Assembly (NCBI GenBank): GCA_903970445.1
Contig: CAJCIP010000011.1
Location: 62,001 to 126,000 of the forward strand
DNA: 64,000 nucleotides
Direction of reading: 5' to 3'
DNA from: Verrucomicrobia bacterium Tous-C9LFEB
GTDB taxonomy: Bacteria > Acidobacteriota > Terriglobia > Terriglobales > Acidobacteriaceae
Position 1 is the first letter of the stretch; every line of letters starts with the position of its first letter. The position numbers were made by a program, and so were the translations under genes. A model generated the notes under the pieces. That model had not been told where the DNA came from. It ran no database searches and was given only the letters and a program-made list of their open reading frames with translations. This document shows, one piece after another, positions 53,938 to 63,036 of the stretch.

Positions 53938-56900
53938 ATGCGCATCCGCACGAGCTTCGTCGTTGCCGCCCTTCTTTCCTCATCTGTTCTTTCCTTCAGC
54001 CTGCCGGCGTTCTCGCAATCGTTCACGCCTGTGCGCGAGTTGAAGAACCTGTCGCCGACGGCGGTGGAAAAGTTGCAGATGCTCGAGACGCTCAATGCTT
54101 TGCCGGGCGGAGAGTGGCGATATCACGTTGGCGATCTGCCGCACGGCGAGGCGGTAAACCTGGATGACTCGTCATGGATGAAGGGCGAGCCAAAGCCGCG
54201 GCAGTCCGTGAAGGTGGCGAAGGACGCTGTGTGGTTTCGGCGCGAGATAACGATTCCACTGGCATACAACGGCTATGACCTGACGGGTTCGCGGATCTGG
54301 TTTCAGTTCGAGGCTGACGCGAATGGTCCGATGCCGGAGATCATCTACTTCAACGGACGGCGCGTCGCGCTCGGCGATGACCTTGAGCCGATTGTGCTGT
54401 TCGATCACGCGCGGCCCGGCGACAAGGTGTTGGTCGCTGTAAAGCTGCTGCATACCGTGGACGACAAGAGCTGGCGCAGCGTGAGCATGCGCATCGAGCC
54501 CGATCCCGCGATCGGCAGGCCGAATCCGAACGACATACGCACACAGGCCATCACGGCAGCTAATATTCTGCCTGCGCTGCCGCAGCCTCGCATGGACTCG
54601 CTGCCGAAGGTGGAGCAGGCAATAGCCGATGTCGATCTGAAAGACCTCGATGCAGCAAACAAGGCGTTGTTTTTAGAGCGCGGTGATTCCTTCGAGGCAG
54701 GTGAAAAGAAGTTCGGCCCGATGCTGAAGGAGACGCAGGCGAAGTTCGACGCGTCTTTGCGCAAAGCGCAACAAACATTGAGTGAGCTTGCACCTGTGAT
54801 GGCGCAGGCGAAGGTGGACCTTGCCGGCAACTCGCACATCGATGCTGCATGGTTGTGGCCTGCAAGCGAAACCGTCGACGTTGTGAAGCGCACGTTCTCG
54901 ACGGCTATCCAGTTGATGAACGAGTATCCCGACTACACGTTCACGCAGTCAGCCGCGCAGTACTCGGAGTGGATGGCGGACAAGTACCCGGACCTGAACA
55001 AACAGATTGCCGAGCGCGTAAAAGAAGGCCGCTGGGAAATCGTTGGCGGCATGTGGGTCGAGCCCGACCTCAACCTGCCCGGCGGCGAGTCGCTGGTGCG
55101 CCAACTGCTCGTCGGGCAGCGCGAGTTCAAGAGCCTGTACGGTGTCACCGCGCGCATCGGCTGGAACCCGGACAGCTTTGGCTATAACTGGCAGTTGCCG
55201 CAGATCTATAAGCGCAGCGGGATGGACTATTTCGTCACGCAGAAGATGCATTGGAACGATACCAACCAACTGCCGTTCCGACTCTTCTGGTGGCAATCGC
55301 CTGATGGCTCAAAGGTGCTGACGTATTTCCCGACGGACTACGCATGGACGAACGTGAACCCGACGCGTCTTTCAGCCGATTTCGCAGAAAGCGCGCAACG
55401 CAATCCAGGACTCACGGAGCATCTCGATCTATTCGGTGTGGGAGATCACGGCGGCGGCCCGACGCGCGACATGCTCGACCAGGCAACGCATTGGATTGAC
55501 GCGGAGAAGACAGGCAAAGTCGCGATGCCCACGATGCGCTTCCACACAGCGCAGCAATACTTTGACGATGTGCAGCCGACGCTGAACACTGCCTCTCCCG
55601 TGTGGAACTACGACAAGCTGGCGCAGGGGTGGAAGGCGCCGCAACCTGATGCTCCGGGCAAGCTCGGCATTCCGACCTGGAACGATGAACTCTATTTCGA
55701 GTACCACCGCGGCGTCTACACGACTCAAGCCAAGCACAAAGAGAACATGCGACGCAGCGAAGACGCGACGCTGGACGCGGAGAAGATGGCTTCGTTTGCT
55801 TGGCTGTATGGGCTGCAGTATCCGGCGAAGGAGATCACGGATAGCTGGAAGAAGATCACGTTTAATCAGTTTCATGATTTAGCCGCTGGATCTGGTATTG
55901 CGGTGATTTATCGCGATGCGCAGAAAGACTACACGGAAGTGTTCCATTCGGACGCGTTGATTGATGCATCGTCCACAAAGGAACTGACCGAGTGGATAGA
56001 CACCTCAACGGCAAAAGGAAAAGTCTTCTTCGTGTCTAATCCGTTGCCATGGCCCCGAGAAGATATGATCCGCATTCGTTCACCGTTTTCGGAGCGAACA
56101 GCAGTGCCGAAGTTGATCTCGCCCGACGGAGAATCAGCTACTTCGCAGCGAACGATTGAAGGTGACGACGGCAATACGTTCTTGGCACGGGTCTCAGTTC
56201 CAGCGCTTGGCTACAAGGTTGTTGGACTGTCCAGTATGTGCGAACCCGGCAAAGCACGGAAGAGCAGAAACGTTCTTGATTGCACTGACCATACGCCCAA
56301 GTCGGTTCTGAAAAAGGCCGAAAATGCAACCTCTCTGACGTTAGAGAATAGCGTCCTGAAAGTAGTCATTGCGAAGCAGACCGGCTGCATCGAGAGCATT
56401 TTGCTTCAGGAAAAGTCACGAGGACTTGGCGTTGAAACCCTTGCCTCTGGATCCTGCGGCAATCAACTACAAGCCTTCGCCGACAACCCGAAGAACTACG
56501 ACGCATGGAACGTCGACCCCGGCACACTCGACAAAGCTCCAACCATCATCGACAAAGTCGACTCCATCAAAGTCATTGCAGACGGCCCACTGCGCAAGAC
56601 CGTTCGCATCGAGCGCACATGGCAGTCTTCCCACCTCACCCAGGACATCTCGCTCGACGAAGGCGCCGACACCGTCGCCATCGACAACACGGTCGACTGG
56701 CACGAATCGCACGTTCTGCTAAAGGCCGCTTTTCCGCTTGCTGCAACCAGCGCGAAGGCCACATTCGAAATTCCTTACGGCAGCATTCAGCGTCCGACCA
56801 CTCGCGACAACAGCTTCTCCAGAGCGCAGTTTGAAGTCCCCGCGCTGCGTTGGGCTGATCTCGGTGACGACAAACAGGGCGTCTCCATCCTGAACGATTC

Positions 56901-57429
56901 GAAGTACGGCTACGACGCACTCGGCAACACGTTGCGTATCACGCTGCTGCGTTCGCCGACGTGGCCTGATCCCGATGCGGATCGCGGCGTGCAGCACTTT
57001 CGCTACGTAATTTACCCGCATACCGGCACCTGGCAGAAAGCAGAGACAGTGCATCGCGCGTACGAGCTGAATCAGCCGCTCATTGCTACGCAGACATTTG
57101 CGCACTCCGGCACGTTGCCGCCAACGCACAGCTTTGTTTCCATTGAAGGTGCGCCGAACGTGATCCTCACCGCAGTGAAGAAGGCAGAGGATGCAGATGC
57201 GTTGATCTTCCGTATGTATGAATCCACGGGCGAGGCTGCTACCGTGAAGCTGCACGTACCTCCGGGAGGCACATCGGCAACGGAAACCAACCTGATGGAG
57301 ACGCCCGAGGGAAGCGCGCTGCCGCTCTCAGGTGACACAGTTACCCTGCAAATCAAGCCATACGAGATTCGCACGCTGGAAGTGATGTATCCGAAGCATA
57401 AAGCTGAGATGAGCCCCGGCACACCGTGA
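53938..57429 (+). CDS. Secreted GH38-family alpha-mannosidase
   Basis: A 1163-residue glycosidase with an export signal (cut near AFSQS). An N-terminal beta domain (~50-190) precedes the GH38 barrel. The metal and catalytic residues are present: His300 and Asp302 in GNSHIDAAWLWP, the nucleophile Asp412 in GWNPDSFGYNWQLP, and His504 in GVGDHGGGPTRD. C-terminal beta domains follow. GH38 enzymes cleave alpha-mannosides, here probably of extracellular glycoproteins. ATG 53938. Its stop overlaps the hemD start as GTGA, an odd pairing with a heme gene. Confidence 0.92.
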   Translation: MRIRTSFVVAALLSSSVLSFSLPAFSQSFTPVRELKNLSPTAVEKLQMLETLNALPGGEWRYHVGDLPHGEAVNLDDSSWMKGEPKPRQSVKVAKDAVWFRREITIPLAYNGYDLTGSRIWFQFEADANGPMPEIIYFNGRRVALGDDLEPIVLFDHARPGDKVLVAVKLLHTVDDKSWRSVSMRIEPDPAIGRPNPNDIRTQAITAANILPALPQPRMDSLPKVEQAIADVDLKDLDAANKALFLERGDSFEAGEKKFGPMLKETQAKFDASLRKAQQTLSELAPVMAQAKVDLAGNSHIDAAWLWPASETVDVVKRTFSTAIQLMNEYPDYTFTQSAAQYSEWMADKYPDLNKQIAERVKEGRWEIVGGMWVEPDLNLPGGESLVRQLLVGQREFKSLYGVTARIGWNPDSFGYNWQLPQIYKRSGMDYFVTQKMHWNDTNQLPFRLFWWQSPDGSKVLTYFPTDYAWTNVNPTRLSADFAESAQRNPGLTEHLDLFGVGDHGGGPTRDMLDQATHWIDAEKTGKVAMPTMRFHTAQQYFDDVQPTLNTASPVWNYDKLAQGWKAPQPDAPGKLGIPTWNDELYFEYHRGVYTTQAKHKENMRRSEDATLDAEKMASFAWLYGLQYPAKEITDSWKKITFNQFHDLAAGSGIAVIYRDAQKDYTEVFHSDALIDASSTKELTEWIDTSTAKGKVFFVSNPLPWPREDMIRIRSPFSERTAVPKLISPDGESATSQRTIEGDDGNTFLARVSVPALGYKVVGLSSMCEPGKARKSRNVLDCTDHTPKSVLKKAENATSLTLENSVLKVVIAKQTGCIESILLQEKSRGLGVETLASGSCGNQLQAFADNPKNYDAWNVDPGTLDKAPTIIDKVDSIKVIADGPLRKTVRIERTWQSSHLTQDISLDEGADTVAIDNTVDWHESHVLLKAAFPLAATSAKATFEIPYGSIQRPTTRDNSFSRAQFEVPALRWADLGDDKQGVSILNDSKYGYDALGNTLRITLLRSPTWPDPDADRGVQHFRYVIYPHTGTWQKAETVHRAYELNQPLIATQTFAHSGTLPPTHSFVSIEGAPNVILTAVKKAEDADALIFRMYESTGEAATVKLHVPPGGTSATETNLMETPEGSALPLSGDTVTLQIKPYEIRTLEVMYPKHKAEMSPGTP

Positions 57430-58235
57430 GCAGGGAGTCCAGATCATCTGCGCAGAAGCCGCGCGTGCTCGTGACGCGTGCGGCAGGCCAGGCTTCAGCG
57501 TTGGCCGACGAACTACGGCGGCTTGGCGCTGAGCCCATTAATGTGCCGGTCCTGCAGATCGTTCCCCCGGACTCATTCGAAGAGCTCGACGATGCCCTGG
57601 CAGAGCTCACGCGGTTCCACTGGCTCTTATTCACAAGCGCGAATGCGGTTGAGGCGTGGGCAGCACGCGCGAAGCATGCTGGTTTCAAACTCAACGTCGC
57701 CGGGATCAAAATCGCTGCTATCGGTTCTGCAACTGCACGCGCTCTTGCGGCGATTGATCGGAAGCCTGACCTTGTGCCTGCGATCGCAGTCGCTGAGTCT
57801 ATGGCTGAGGCTCTGCTTCCATTTGCGCGTCAGCCGGATGGCACCCCTACGCGATTCCTTTTAGTGCGTGCACAGGAAGGGCGTGAGCATCTCCCGGAGA
57901 CACTGCGCGGCGCGGGGGCGGAAGTTACAGTGGCAACGGCTTATAAGACTCAAGTGCCTGGAGAGGGAATAGCCGAGCTGCGCAAGTGTTTCGACCCTGG
58001 CGCGACACCACCGGACGGATTGACGCTCACCAGTTCATCGGCATCGCGCAATTTCTTTGCGCTCGTAGCAGCTGCAGAACTCAAGCTTCCAGAACAGACA
58101 GTGATCGCTTCGATAGGGCCCATCACTAGTGCTACCTTGCGCGAGCTTGGGTATCCACCTCACATAGAAGCGGAGCAAGCCTCGGTGCAGGCTCTAGCGA
58201 AAGTGATGATGGAGTATCTGCAGGCGCGCCCGTGA
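57426..58235 (+). CDS. hemD: Uroporphyrinogen-III synthase
   Basis: A 269-residue two-lobed enzyme that inverts ring D and closes hydroxymethylbilane to uroporphyrinogen III. PRVLVTRAAGQASALADEL, LLFTSANAVEAW, IGSATARAL and LTLTSSSASRNFF are typical of this fast-evolving family. GTG 57426 is the start and overlaps the mannosidase stop. It is separated from hemA-hemC by about 12.6 kb, although all lie on the plus strand. Confidence 0.9.
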   Translation: MSRESRSSAQKPRVLVTRAAGQASALADELRRLGAEPINVPVLQIVPPDSFEELDDALAELTRFHWLLFTSANAVEAWAARAKHAGFKLNVAGIKIAAIGSATARALAAIDRKPDLVPAIAVAESMAEALLPFARQPDGTPTRFLLVRAQEGREHLPETLRGAGAEVTVATAYKTQVPGEGIAELRKCFDPGATPPDGLTLTSSSASRNFFALVAAAELKLPEQTVIASIGPITSATLRELGYPPHIEAEQASVQALAKVMMEYLQARP

Positions 58236-58247
58236 TCGAGGCGGAGC

Positions 58248-58427
58248 TTAGAAGGGTGCGGTAAGGGCGGCGCCGACATTCGCGAAGACAACGCCGACGG
58301 AAGCAGCAAGGCTCTTCATCGAAAGCAGCGTACCCAAGGCCATGAAGGCGAGGATCAGAGCGTACTCAATGATGTCCTGACCGCTTTCATCTTGTAGAAA
58401 CTGTCCGACTTGGCTTTGTGCGCTCAT
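58248..58427 (-). CDS. Flp/Fap-type class IVb pilin
   Basis: A 59-residue prepilin. GQDIIEYALILAFMALG gives the Flp processing motif, with cleavage after Gly and Glu-Tyr at +5/+6, then one hydrophobic helix. ATG 58427 gives the usual short leader; an upstream start is possible. No tad assembly genes (cpaB, cpaF, tadB) are in the window. It is convergent with hemD, whose stop is 12 bases away. Confidence 0.87.
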   Translation of the reverse strand: MSAQSQVGQFLQDESGQDIIEYALILAFMALGTLLSMKSLAASVGVVFANVGAALTAPF

Positions 58428-58508
58428 GGGCTCGCTTACTGAAGAGAGCATAGCAGTGAAAGCGCGACGCGCAACCCGAAGAATATTACGCGTGATACCA
58501 CTTTCGCG

Positions 58509-59138
58509 TCACGATACGTTTTGCGCGCGCGTGCGGCCCTTCCAGTGCGTCCACAGGAACCAAGCGATGCCTGCGAGCAACAACACTTCGACGGCAACGT
58601 GAAAGCGGTCGAAGACTTCCTTGAACTTCGGATTGTTGCGGAAGCCGTCACCCAGCTTCATGCCGAAATAGGCAAGCGCATAGCACCATGGCCACGAACC
58701 GATGAAGGTATAGATGTGGAAGCGCACCTTGTTCATCTTCGCGATGCCCGCAGGCAAAGCGATGAACGTGCGAACGATTGGGAGCATGCGGCCGACGAGC
58801 ACCGTGATGGAACCATACTTCTCGAAAAAATGCTGCGCACGATCGAGATCACGCTTGCTGAGCAGCACATAGCTGCCGTAGCGCTCGACCATTGGCCGAC
58901 CACCCTTAGCGCCAATCCAATAAGCCGGAATGGAGCCGATGTTTGAAGCAAGGGAAGCTACCGTTGCCAGAAGGATGAGCTGCCATTGCGTTGAAGCAAG
59001 CACCGATCCGGCGAGTGGCATGATGAGTTCCGACGGTATCGGTATACATGCCGACTGCAGCGCCATGAGCACGAACACGCTGGCGTAACCGCCAGCCTTG
59101 ATGATGCTGAGGAGAACCAAAAAGAGTTTTGCTGACAT
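58509..59138 (-). CDS. DedA-family membrane protein
   Basis: A 209-residue inner membrane protein with several hydrophobic segments. The family region GRMLPIVRTFIALPAGIAKM with its Arg pair, and the N-terminal ESACIPIPSE-like LQSACIPIPSELIMPLAGS, are clear. DedA proteins affect membrane homeostasis, and some are undecaprenyl-phosphate or lipid flippases. ATG 59138. Confidence 0.9.
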   Translation of the reverse strand: MSAKLFLVLLSIIKAGGYASVFVLMALQSACIPIPSELIMPLAGSVLASTQWQLILLATVASLASNIGSIPAYWIGAKGGRPMVERYGSYVLLSKRDLDRAQHFFEKYGSITVLVGRMLPIVRTFIALPAGIAKMNKVRFHIYTFIGSWPWCYALAYFGMKLGDGFRNNPKFKEVFDRFHVAVEVLLLAGIAWFLWTHWKGRTRAQNVS

Positions 59139-59191
59139 TCATCTTTAGTATATCGGGCGGCTGAAACCGCTGATTTTGCTAGGATTGAAGC

Positions 59192-59998
59192 ATGTCTGAA
59201 GCTTCTTCCGCTGCCGTTGCAAAGCCTCCTGCCACAACCGAAACATCAGCTCCGGCGAGGCCGCAGACCGGCGTTTACGGGCAACCCGCAGCGCACGGTG
59301 CGACGCCCGTGAAGCGTCAGATTGTGTGCTTCAGCTTCTACAAGGTGATGCCTGAGTGGCGGCGTCTACCGGCGGCAGAAAAGGCAGCTCACAAGGCGGC
59401 GTTCGCTGCGGTGCTGCACCGCTGGAACAAGCCCGGTGAGTTCCTCTCGCTTACCTACTCCACCATCGGCACGCGCGGCGACGTGGATATGTGCGTGTGG
59501 TCGATCGGCTACTCGGTGGACGAGCTGAACGCGATGCGCAGCGAGTTGATGTCCACCCCGCTCGGCGGCTACCTTTCCACACCGCATAACTTTCTTGCGA
59601 TGACCAAGCGTTCGGCGTACCAGATCGGCCGCGAAGACGAGAGTGAAGGCGAAGGACGCGGCGCGATTCGACCCGGCGGACAAAAGTACATCTTTATTTA
59701 TCCATTTTGGAAGACGCGCCCGTGGTATTTGCTGTCGCTCGCTGAGCGTAAGCGCTTGATGGACGAGCACATTCGTATCGGTCTGCAGTTTCCGCGCGTG
59801 AAGCTCAATACGACCTATTCCTTCGGCCTGGATGATCAGGAGTTTGTCGTCGCGTTCGAAACGAACTTCCCTGAGGACTTCCTCGATCTCGTGCAGCAGC
59901 TTCGTGAGACGGAAATTTCCGTGTACACGCTGAAGGATTTTCCGATCTTCTCGTGCGTGCGGCTCACGCCGGAAGCGATGCTGGACCGCCTTGGTTGA
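59192..59998 (+). CDS. HemQ-like coproheme decarboxylase (chlorite dismutase family)
   Basis: A 268-residue protein with a low-complexity start (~40 residues) and a Cld-family fold. YIFIYPFWKTRPWYLL has the Tyr (170) and Lys (174) of the YPM-K motif of Tyr-type HemQ, and LMDEHIRIG carries the likely heme ligand His193. The chlorite dismutase Arg is not seen 13 residues on, so chlorite activity is unlikely. HemQ decarboxylates coproheme to heme b in the coproporphyrin route, which fits hemA, hemC and hemD elsewhere in the window. Direct proof is lacking. Confidence 0.83.
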   Translation: MSEASSAAVAKPPATTETSAPARPQTGVYGQPAAHGATPVKRQIVCFSFYKVMPEWRRLPAAEKAAHKAAFAAVLHRWNKPGEFLSLTYSTIGTRGDVDMCVWSIGYSVDELNAMRSELMSTPLGGYLSTPHNFLAMTKRSAYQIGREDESEGEGRGAIRPGGQKYIFIYPFWKTRPWYLLSLAERKRLMDEHIRIGLQFPRVKLNTTYSFGLDDQEFVVAFETNFPEDFLDLVQQLRETEISVYTLKDFPIFSCVRLTPEAMLDRLG

Positions 59999-60006
59999 AG
60001 AAGACC

Positions 60007-60033
60007 GTAGAGCGTAGACAGTAGAGTGTAGAG
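60007..60033. repeat. Short GTAGAG-type repeat, copy 2
   Basis: A 27-base run of hexamers GTAGAG, CGTAGAC, AGTAGAG, TGTAGAG between the HemQ-like gene and nth. It is related, in the opposite orientation, to the array at 53891-53918. Confidence 0.5.
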
Positions 60034-60061
60034 GACAGCGAAGCTGACGCCTCTAACGACT

Positions 60062-60874
60062 ATGCTGACTAAGAAAACAAGTGCGAAGAAGGGCCTGACG
60101 CCACCACAGAAGCTTGCTCCTAAAGAGCGGGACGCCGCAATCAAGGGCGTCAGCGCGGATCGTGCTCGGGCCATCGCAGCGAAAGAGCCAGTTGCGCCGA
60201 AGAAGAAGCTGGGCAAGACGAAAAAGCCGCTCGCGCCGGAACGTGTTGCCGCGATCCTCGATGCTCTACGCAAGACGTATCCAAATGTGGTCTGCGCGCT
60301 AACGCATAACAACGCGTTTGAACTGACAATCGCCACGATTCTCTCGGCTCAAACAACGGACGTAGGCGTCAACAAGGCGACACCTGAGTTGTTCCGGCTG
60401 TTTCCGACGCCGAAAAAGCTGGCCGGGGCTCCGACGGACGAAGTCGAGCGGCTGATCAAAACGACGGGTTTTTACCGCTCGAAGGCGAAGAATATCCAGG
60501 GCGCCGCGAGGGTGCTTGTCGAGCGTTTCCGCAGTGAAGTGCCGCAGACAATCGAGGAGATGACGGAGCTGCCCGGAGTGGCGCGCAAGACGGCGAATGT
60601 TGTCCTCGGCTCCTGGTACGGCATTCCTTCCGGCGTTGTGGTGGACACGCATGTGCTGCGGCTATCGCGACGTCTCGAACTCACGAAGGAAGAAGATCCC
60701 GTCAAGGTAGAGCAGGACCTGCAAGAGGTCATCCCGCAGGACCGCTGGATTCGCTTCAGTCATGAGCTGATTCACCACGGCCGCCAGGTCTGCATCGCGC
60801 GCAAACCGCGTTGCGTGGACTGCTCACTGGAGCATCTCTGTAATTCGGGAGACAAGACTTGGAGCTCACACTGA
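60062..60874 (+). CDS. nth: Endonuclease III
   Basis: A 270-residue DNA glycosylase/AP lyase for oxidised pyrimidines. The helix-hairpin-helix ELPGVARKTANVVLG holds the catalytic Lys, and VVVDTHVLRLSRRL the catalytic Asp. The [4Fe-4S] cysteines at the end follow the C-x6-C-x2-C-x5-C spacing (CIARKPRCVDCSLEHLC). A Lys/Ala-rich tail of ~55 residues comes first and is longer than in E. coli Nth. ATG 60062. Confidence 0.95.
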   Translation: MLTKKTSAKKGLTPPQKLAPKERDAAIKGVSADRARAIAAKEPVAPKKKLGKTKKPLAPERVAAILDALRKTYPNVVCALTHNNAFELTIATILSAQTTDVGVNKATPELFRLFPTPKKLAGAPTDEVERLIKTTGFYRSKAKNIQGAARVLVERFRSEVPQTIEEMTELPGVARKTANVVLGSWYGIPSGVVVDTHVLRLSRRLELTKEEDPVKVEQDLQEVIPQDRWIRFSHELIHHGRQVCIARKPRCVDCSLEHLCNSGDKTWSSH

Positions 60875-60911
60875 GCCTATGCGCAGTATCGCTGATTGCG
60901 CTGACTAGATG

Positions 60912-61394
60912 TTAGTGACCGGCCAATCGAGCAATTTGTCGTTGGTCCGCGACCGTGACGCCAGTCCATGCTCTTGATTGACCACAGTTGTAGTTCACTT
61001 CTGTGGCGCTGCGAGCAGCAACGGGAACACTCAAAGATTTACTAATTGGATCAAGGAACAGGAGATAGTCTCTTTCAAGATCAGCGTCCATTCCACGATC
61101 CAGATAGAAGCCACCACTATCACGATAAGTGAAGAGCTTGAGACGCGAAGGGGGTGCGCCCTTGAATGTGGATCGAACTCGCAAGTTATAAATAGTCCAC
61201 GACTCGCCTTCGTCGGACCGGTAATTCTGAGCAGCAGTGACCTTTGCGCGGACTACCCATTTTGAGTCGGAGAACTCTTGTGGAAGAGTCGTCTTTGCAT
61301 TCATCCGCCCCTTGTAGATGCACAGGGCGTCCATCGGCCCCGTCGGAAGGAGCGCAAGTGCTAAAGCGGCAACTGCGGCGTAGGGCCGACGCAT
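60912..61394 (-). CDS. Secreted protein of unknown function, possibly NTR/TIMP-like
   Basis: A 160-residue protein with an export signal (RRPYAAVAALALALL). SKWVVRAKVTAAQNY, YNLRVRSTFKGAPPSRLKLFT and LERDYLLFLDP recall the netrin/TIMP-like OB fold of some bacterial secreted proteins. Two Cys remain (ALCIYKG and YNCGQ). The fold guess is weak. It starts at ATG 61394 with no strong ribosome site, and its 3' end is 37 bases from nth, in convergent orientation. Confidence 0.55.
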   Translation of the reverse strand: MRRPYAAVAALALALLPTGPMDALCIYKGRMNAKTTLPQEFSDSKWVVRAKVTAAQNYRSDEGESWTIYNLRVRSTFKGAPPSRLKLFTYRDSGGFYLDRGMDADLERDYLLFLDPISKSLSVPVAARSATEVNYNCGQSRAWTGVTVADQRQIARLAGH

Positions 61395-61557
61395 TTGCAA
61401 ATGATACTTGGACAGAAAAGAATCTGCGAGGGTCGCGTTTACGTCGAAGCTTCAACGCGGCCATTCCTTACGCTTTCTTGCACCGCCTGCCACCCTGAGC
61501 GATACTTAAGAGTCCGCATAACGGAAGAAATCGTCACAAAAGAAGGGTACGCAAGCA

Positions 61558-62898
61558 ATGTCTACACCCGGCGGCGCCGAACAGGGCGCAGCAAGCATTA
61601 CGCCTGCAAAAGGCAAACTTGGAATCATGATCCCCGGCATGGGAGCAGTTGCCACCACGCTCATCGCCGGAGTGGAAGCGGTACGTCGGGGCTTTGCGAA
61701 ACCCTTCGGCTCCATGTCGCAAATGGGCACCATTCGGCTGGGCAAGCGCACCGACTCGCGCAGCCCGCTAATCAAGGACTTTGCGCCAATCGCGCAGCTC
61801 GACGATCTGGTCTTCACCGGCTGGGACATCTTCGGCGGCGACCTGTACGACGCAGCAAAGACCGCTGCCGTGCTCGACCGCGATCAGCTGGAGTCCATGA
61901 AGCCGTTTCTGCAGTCCATCCAGCCGATGCCGGCTGCGTTTGAAGAGCGTTACGTGAAGCGTCTGACGGCGAAGGATAAAAAGGTCGGCAAGAACAAGTG
62001 CGATCTCGCCAACCAGATTCGCAACGACATCGCCGAGTTCAAGACCAAGACTGACCGCCAGGTGATGATCTGGTGCGGCTCGACCGAAATTTATCTCGAG
62101 CAGAAGCCCGTTCACCAGACGCTCGAAGCGTTTGAGAAGGGTCTCGTCGAAGACGACCCGGATATCTCGCCATCGATGCTCTATGCGTGGGCCGCGTTGA
62201 AGGAGGGAATTCCGTTCGCCAACGGTGCGCCGAACCTCACCGTCGATATTCCTGCGCTGCAGGAGTTGTCGAAGAAGATGAACGCGCCGATCTGCGGCAA
62301 GGATTTCAAGACGGGCCAGACATTCCTGAAGACCGTGCTTGCTCCGGCGTTCAAGGCGCGCCAGCTAGGCGTAAGCGGCTGGTACTCGACCAACATCCTC
62401 GGCAACCGCGACGGTGAAGTGCTGGACGATCCGGATAACTTCAAGACCAAGGAAGTTTCGAAGCTCGGCGTGCTCGAGCACATCTTCCAGCCGGAACTCA
62501 ACCCCGATCTCTACGGCAACATGTACCACAAGGTGCGGATCAACTACTATCCGCCGCGCGGCGACAACAAGGAAGGTTGGGACAACATCGATATCTTCGG
62601 TTGGCTCGGCTACCCGATGCAGATCAAGGTCGATTTCCTTTGCCGCGATTCGATTCTTGCGGCCCCGCTGGCGCTCGATCTCTGCCTGTTCATGGACCTC
62701 GCAGCGCGCACGCCAAGCCTGCGCGGTATCGGCATCCAGGAATGGCTCAGCTTCTACTTCAAGGACCCCGATTCCGCGCCAGGTGTTTATCCAGAGCACG
62801 ACCTCTTCATCCAGTCGATGAAGCTGAAGAACACGCTGCGCCACATTATGGGCGAGAGTTTGATTACGCACCTTGGACTCGACTATTACGGCGATTAG
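61558..62898 (+). CDS. ino1: Myo-inositol-1-phosphate synthase
   Basis: A 446-residue NAD-dependent enzyme converting glucose-6-phosphate to inositol-3-phosphate. The nucleotide fold GIMIPGMGAVATTLIAGVEA is near the start; GAPNLTVDIPALQELS, KDFKTGQTFLKTVLAPAFK and GWYSTNILGNRDGEVLD are family marks including the active-site lysines. AAGGG precedes ATG 61558. A strong terminator follows. Confidence 0.94.
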   Translation: MSTPGGAEQGAASITPAKGKLGIMIPGMGAVATTLIAGVEAVRRGFAKPFGSMSQMGTIRLGKRTDSRSPLIKDFAPIAQLDDLVFTGWDIFGGDLYDAAKTAAVLDRDQLESMKPFLQSIQPMPAAFEERYVKRLTAKDKKVGKNKCDLANQIRNDIAEFKTKTDRQVMIWCGSTEIYLEQKPVHQTLEAFEKGLVEDDPDISPSMLYAWAALKEGIPFANGAPNLTVDIPALQELSKKMNAPICGKDFKTGQTFLKTVLAPAFKARQLGVSGWYSTNILGNRDGEVLDDPDNFKTKEVSKLGVLEHIFQPELNPDLYGNMYHKVRINYYPPRGDNKEGWDNIDIFGWLGYPMQIKVDFLCRDSILAAPLALDLCLFMDLAARTPSLRGIGIQEWLSFYFKDPDSAPGVYPEHDLFIQSMKLKNTLRHIMGESLITHLGLDYYGD

Positions 62899-62915
62899 GC
62901 CGAATTCAAAACGCG

Positions 62916-62946
62916 AAGGCCCTGCGCGATGCAGGGCCTTTGTTTC
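62916..62946 (+). terminator. Rho-independent terminator after ino1
   Basis: AAGGCCCTGC (62916-62925) pairs perfectly with GCAGGGCCTT (62931-62940) around a five-base loop, followed by TGTTTC. It lies 17 bases after the ino1 stop. Confidence 0.85.
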
Positions 62947-62961
62947 GAACACTTCTTGGTT

Positions 62962-62992
62962 GTCATTCCGCAGCGCAGCGGAGGAATCTGCT
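62962..62992. repeat. REP-like intergenic palindrome
   Basis: GTCATTCCGCAGCG and the mirrored GCGGAGGAATC form a palindromic unit (ATTCC ... GGAAT arms). Elements of the GTCATTCC...GGAATC type are common between genes in acidobacteria and other GC-rich genomes. Only this copy was noticed in the window. Confidence 0.5.
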
Positions 62993-63036
62993 TCTTTCAC
63001 CAGGCAACTTCGTGTGGGCGTGCCCACAACAACCGT

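Noticed and set aside
57426-58235. Fusion of the mannosidase with HemD
   Set aside because: The genes overlap by only four bases in different frames (GTGA); each has complete domain ends.
59192-59998. Chlorite dismutase activity for the HemQ-like protein
   Set aside because: The distal Arg needed for chlorite turnover is not at the expected distance from His193, while the Tyr/Lys pair of HemQ is present.
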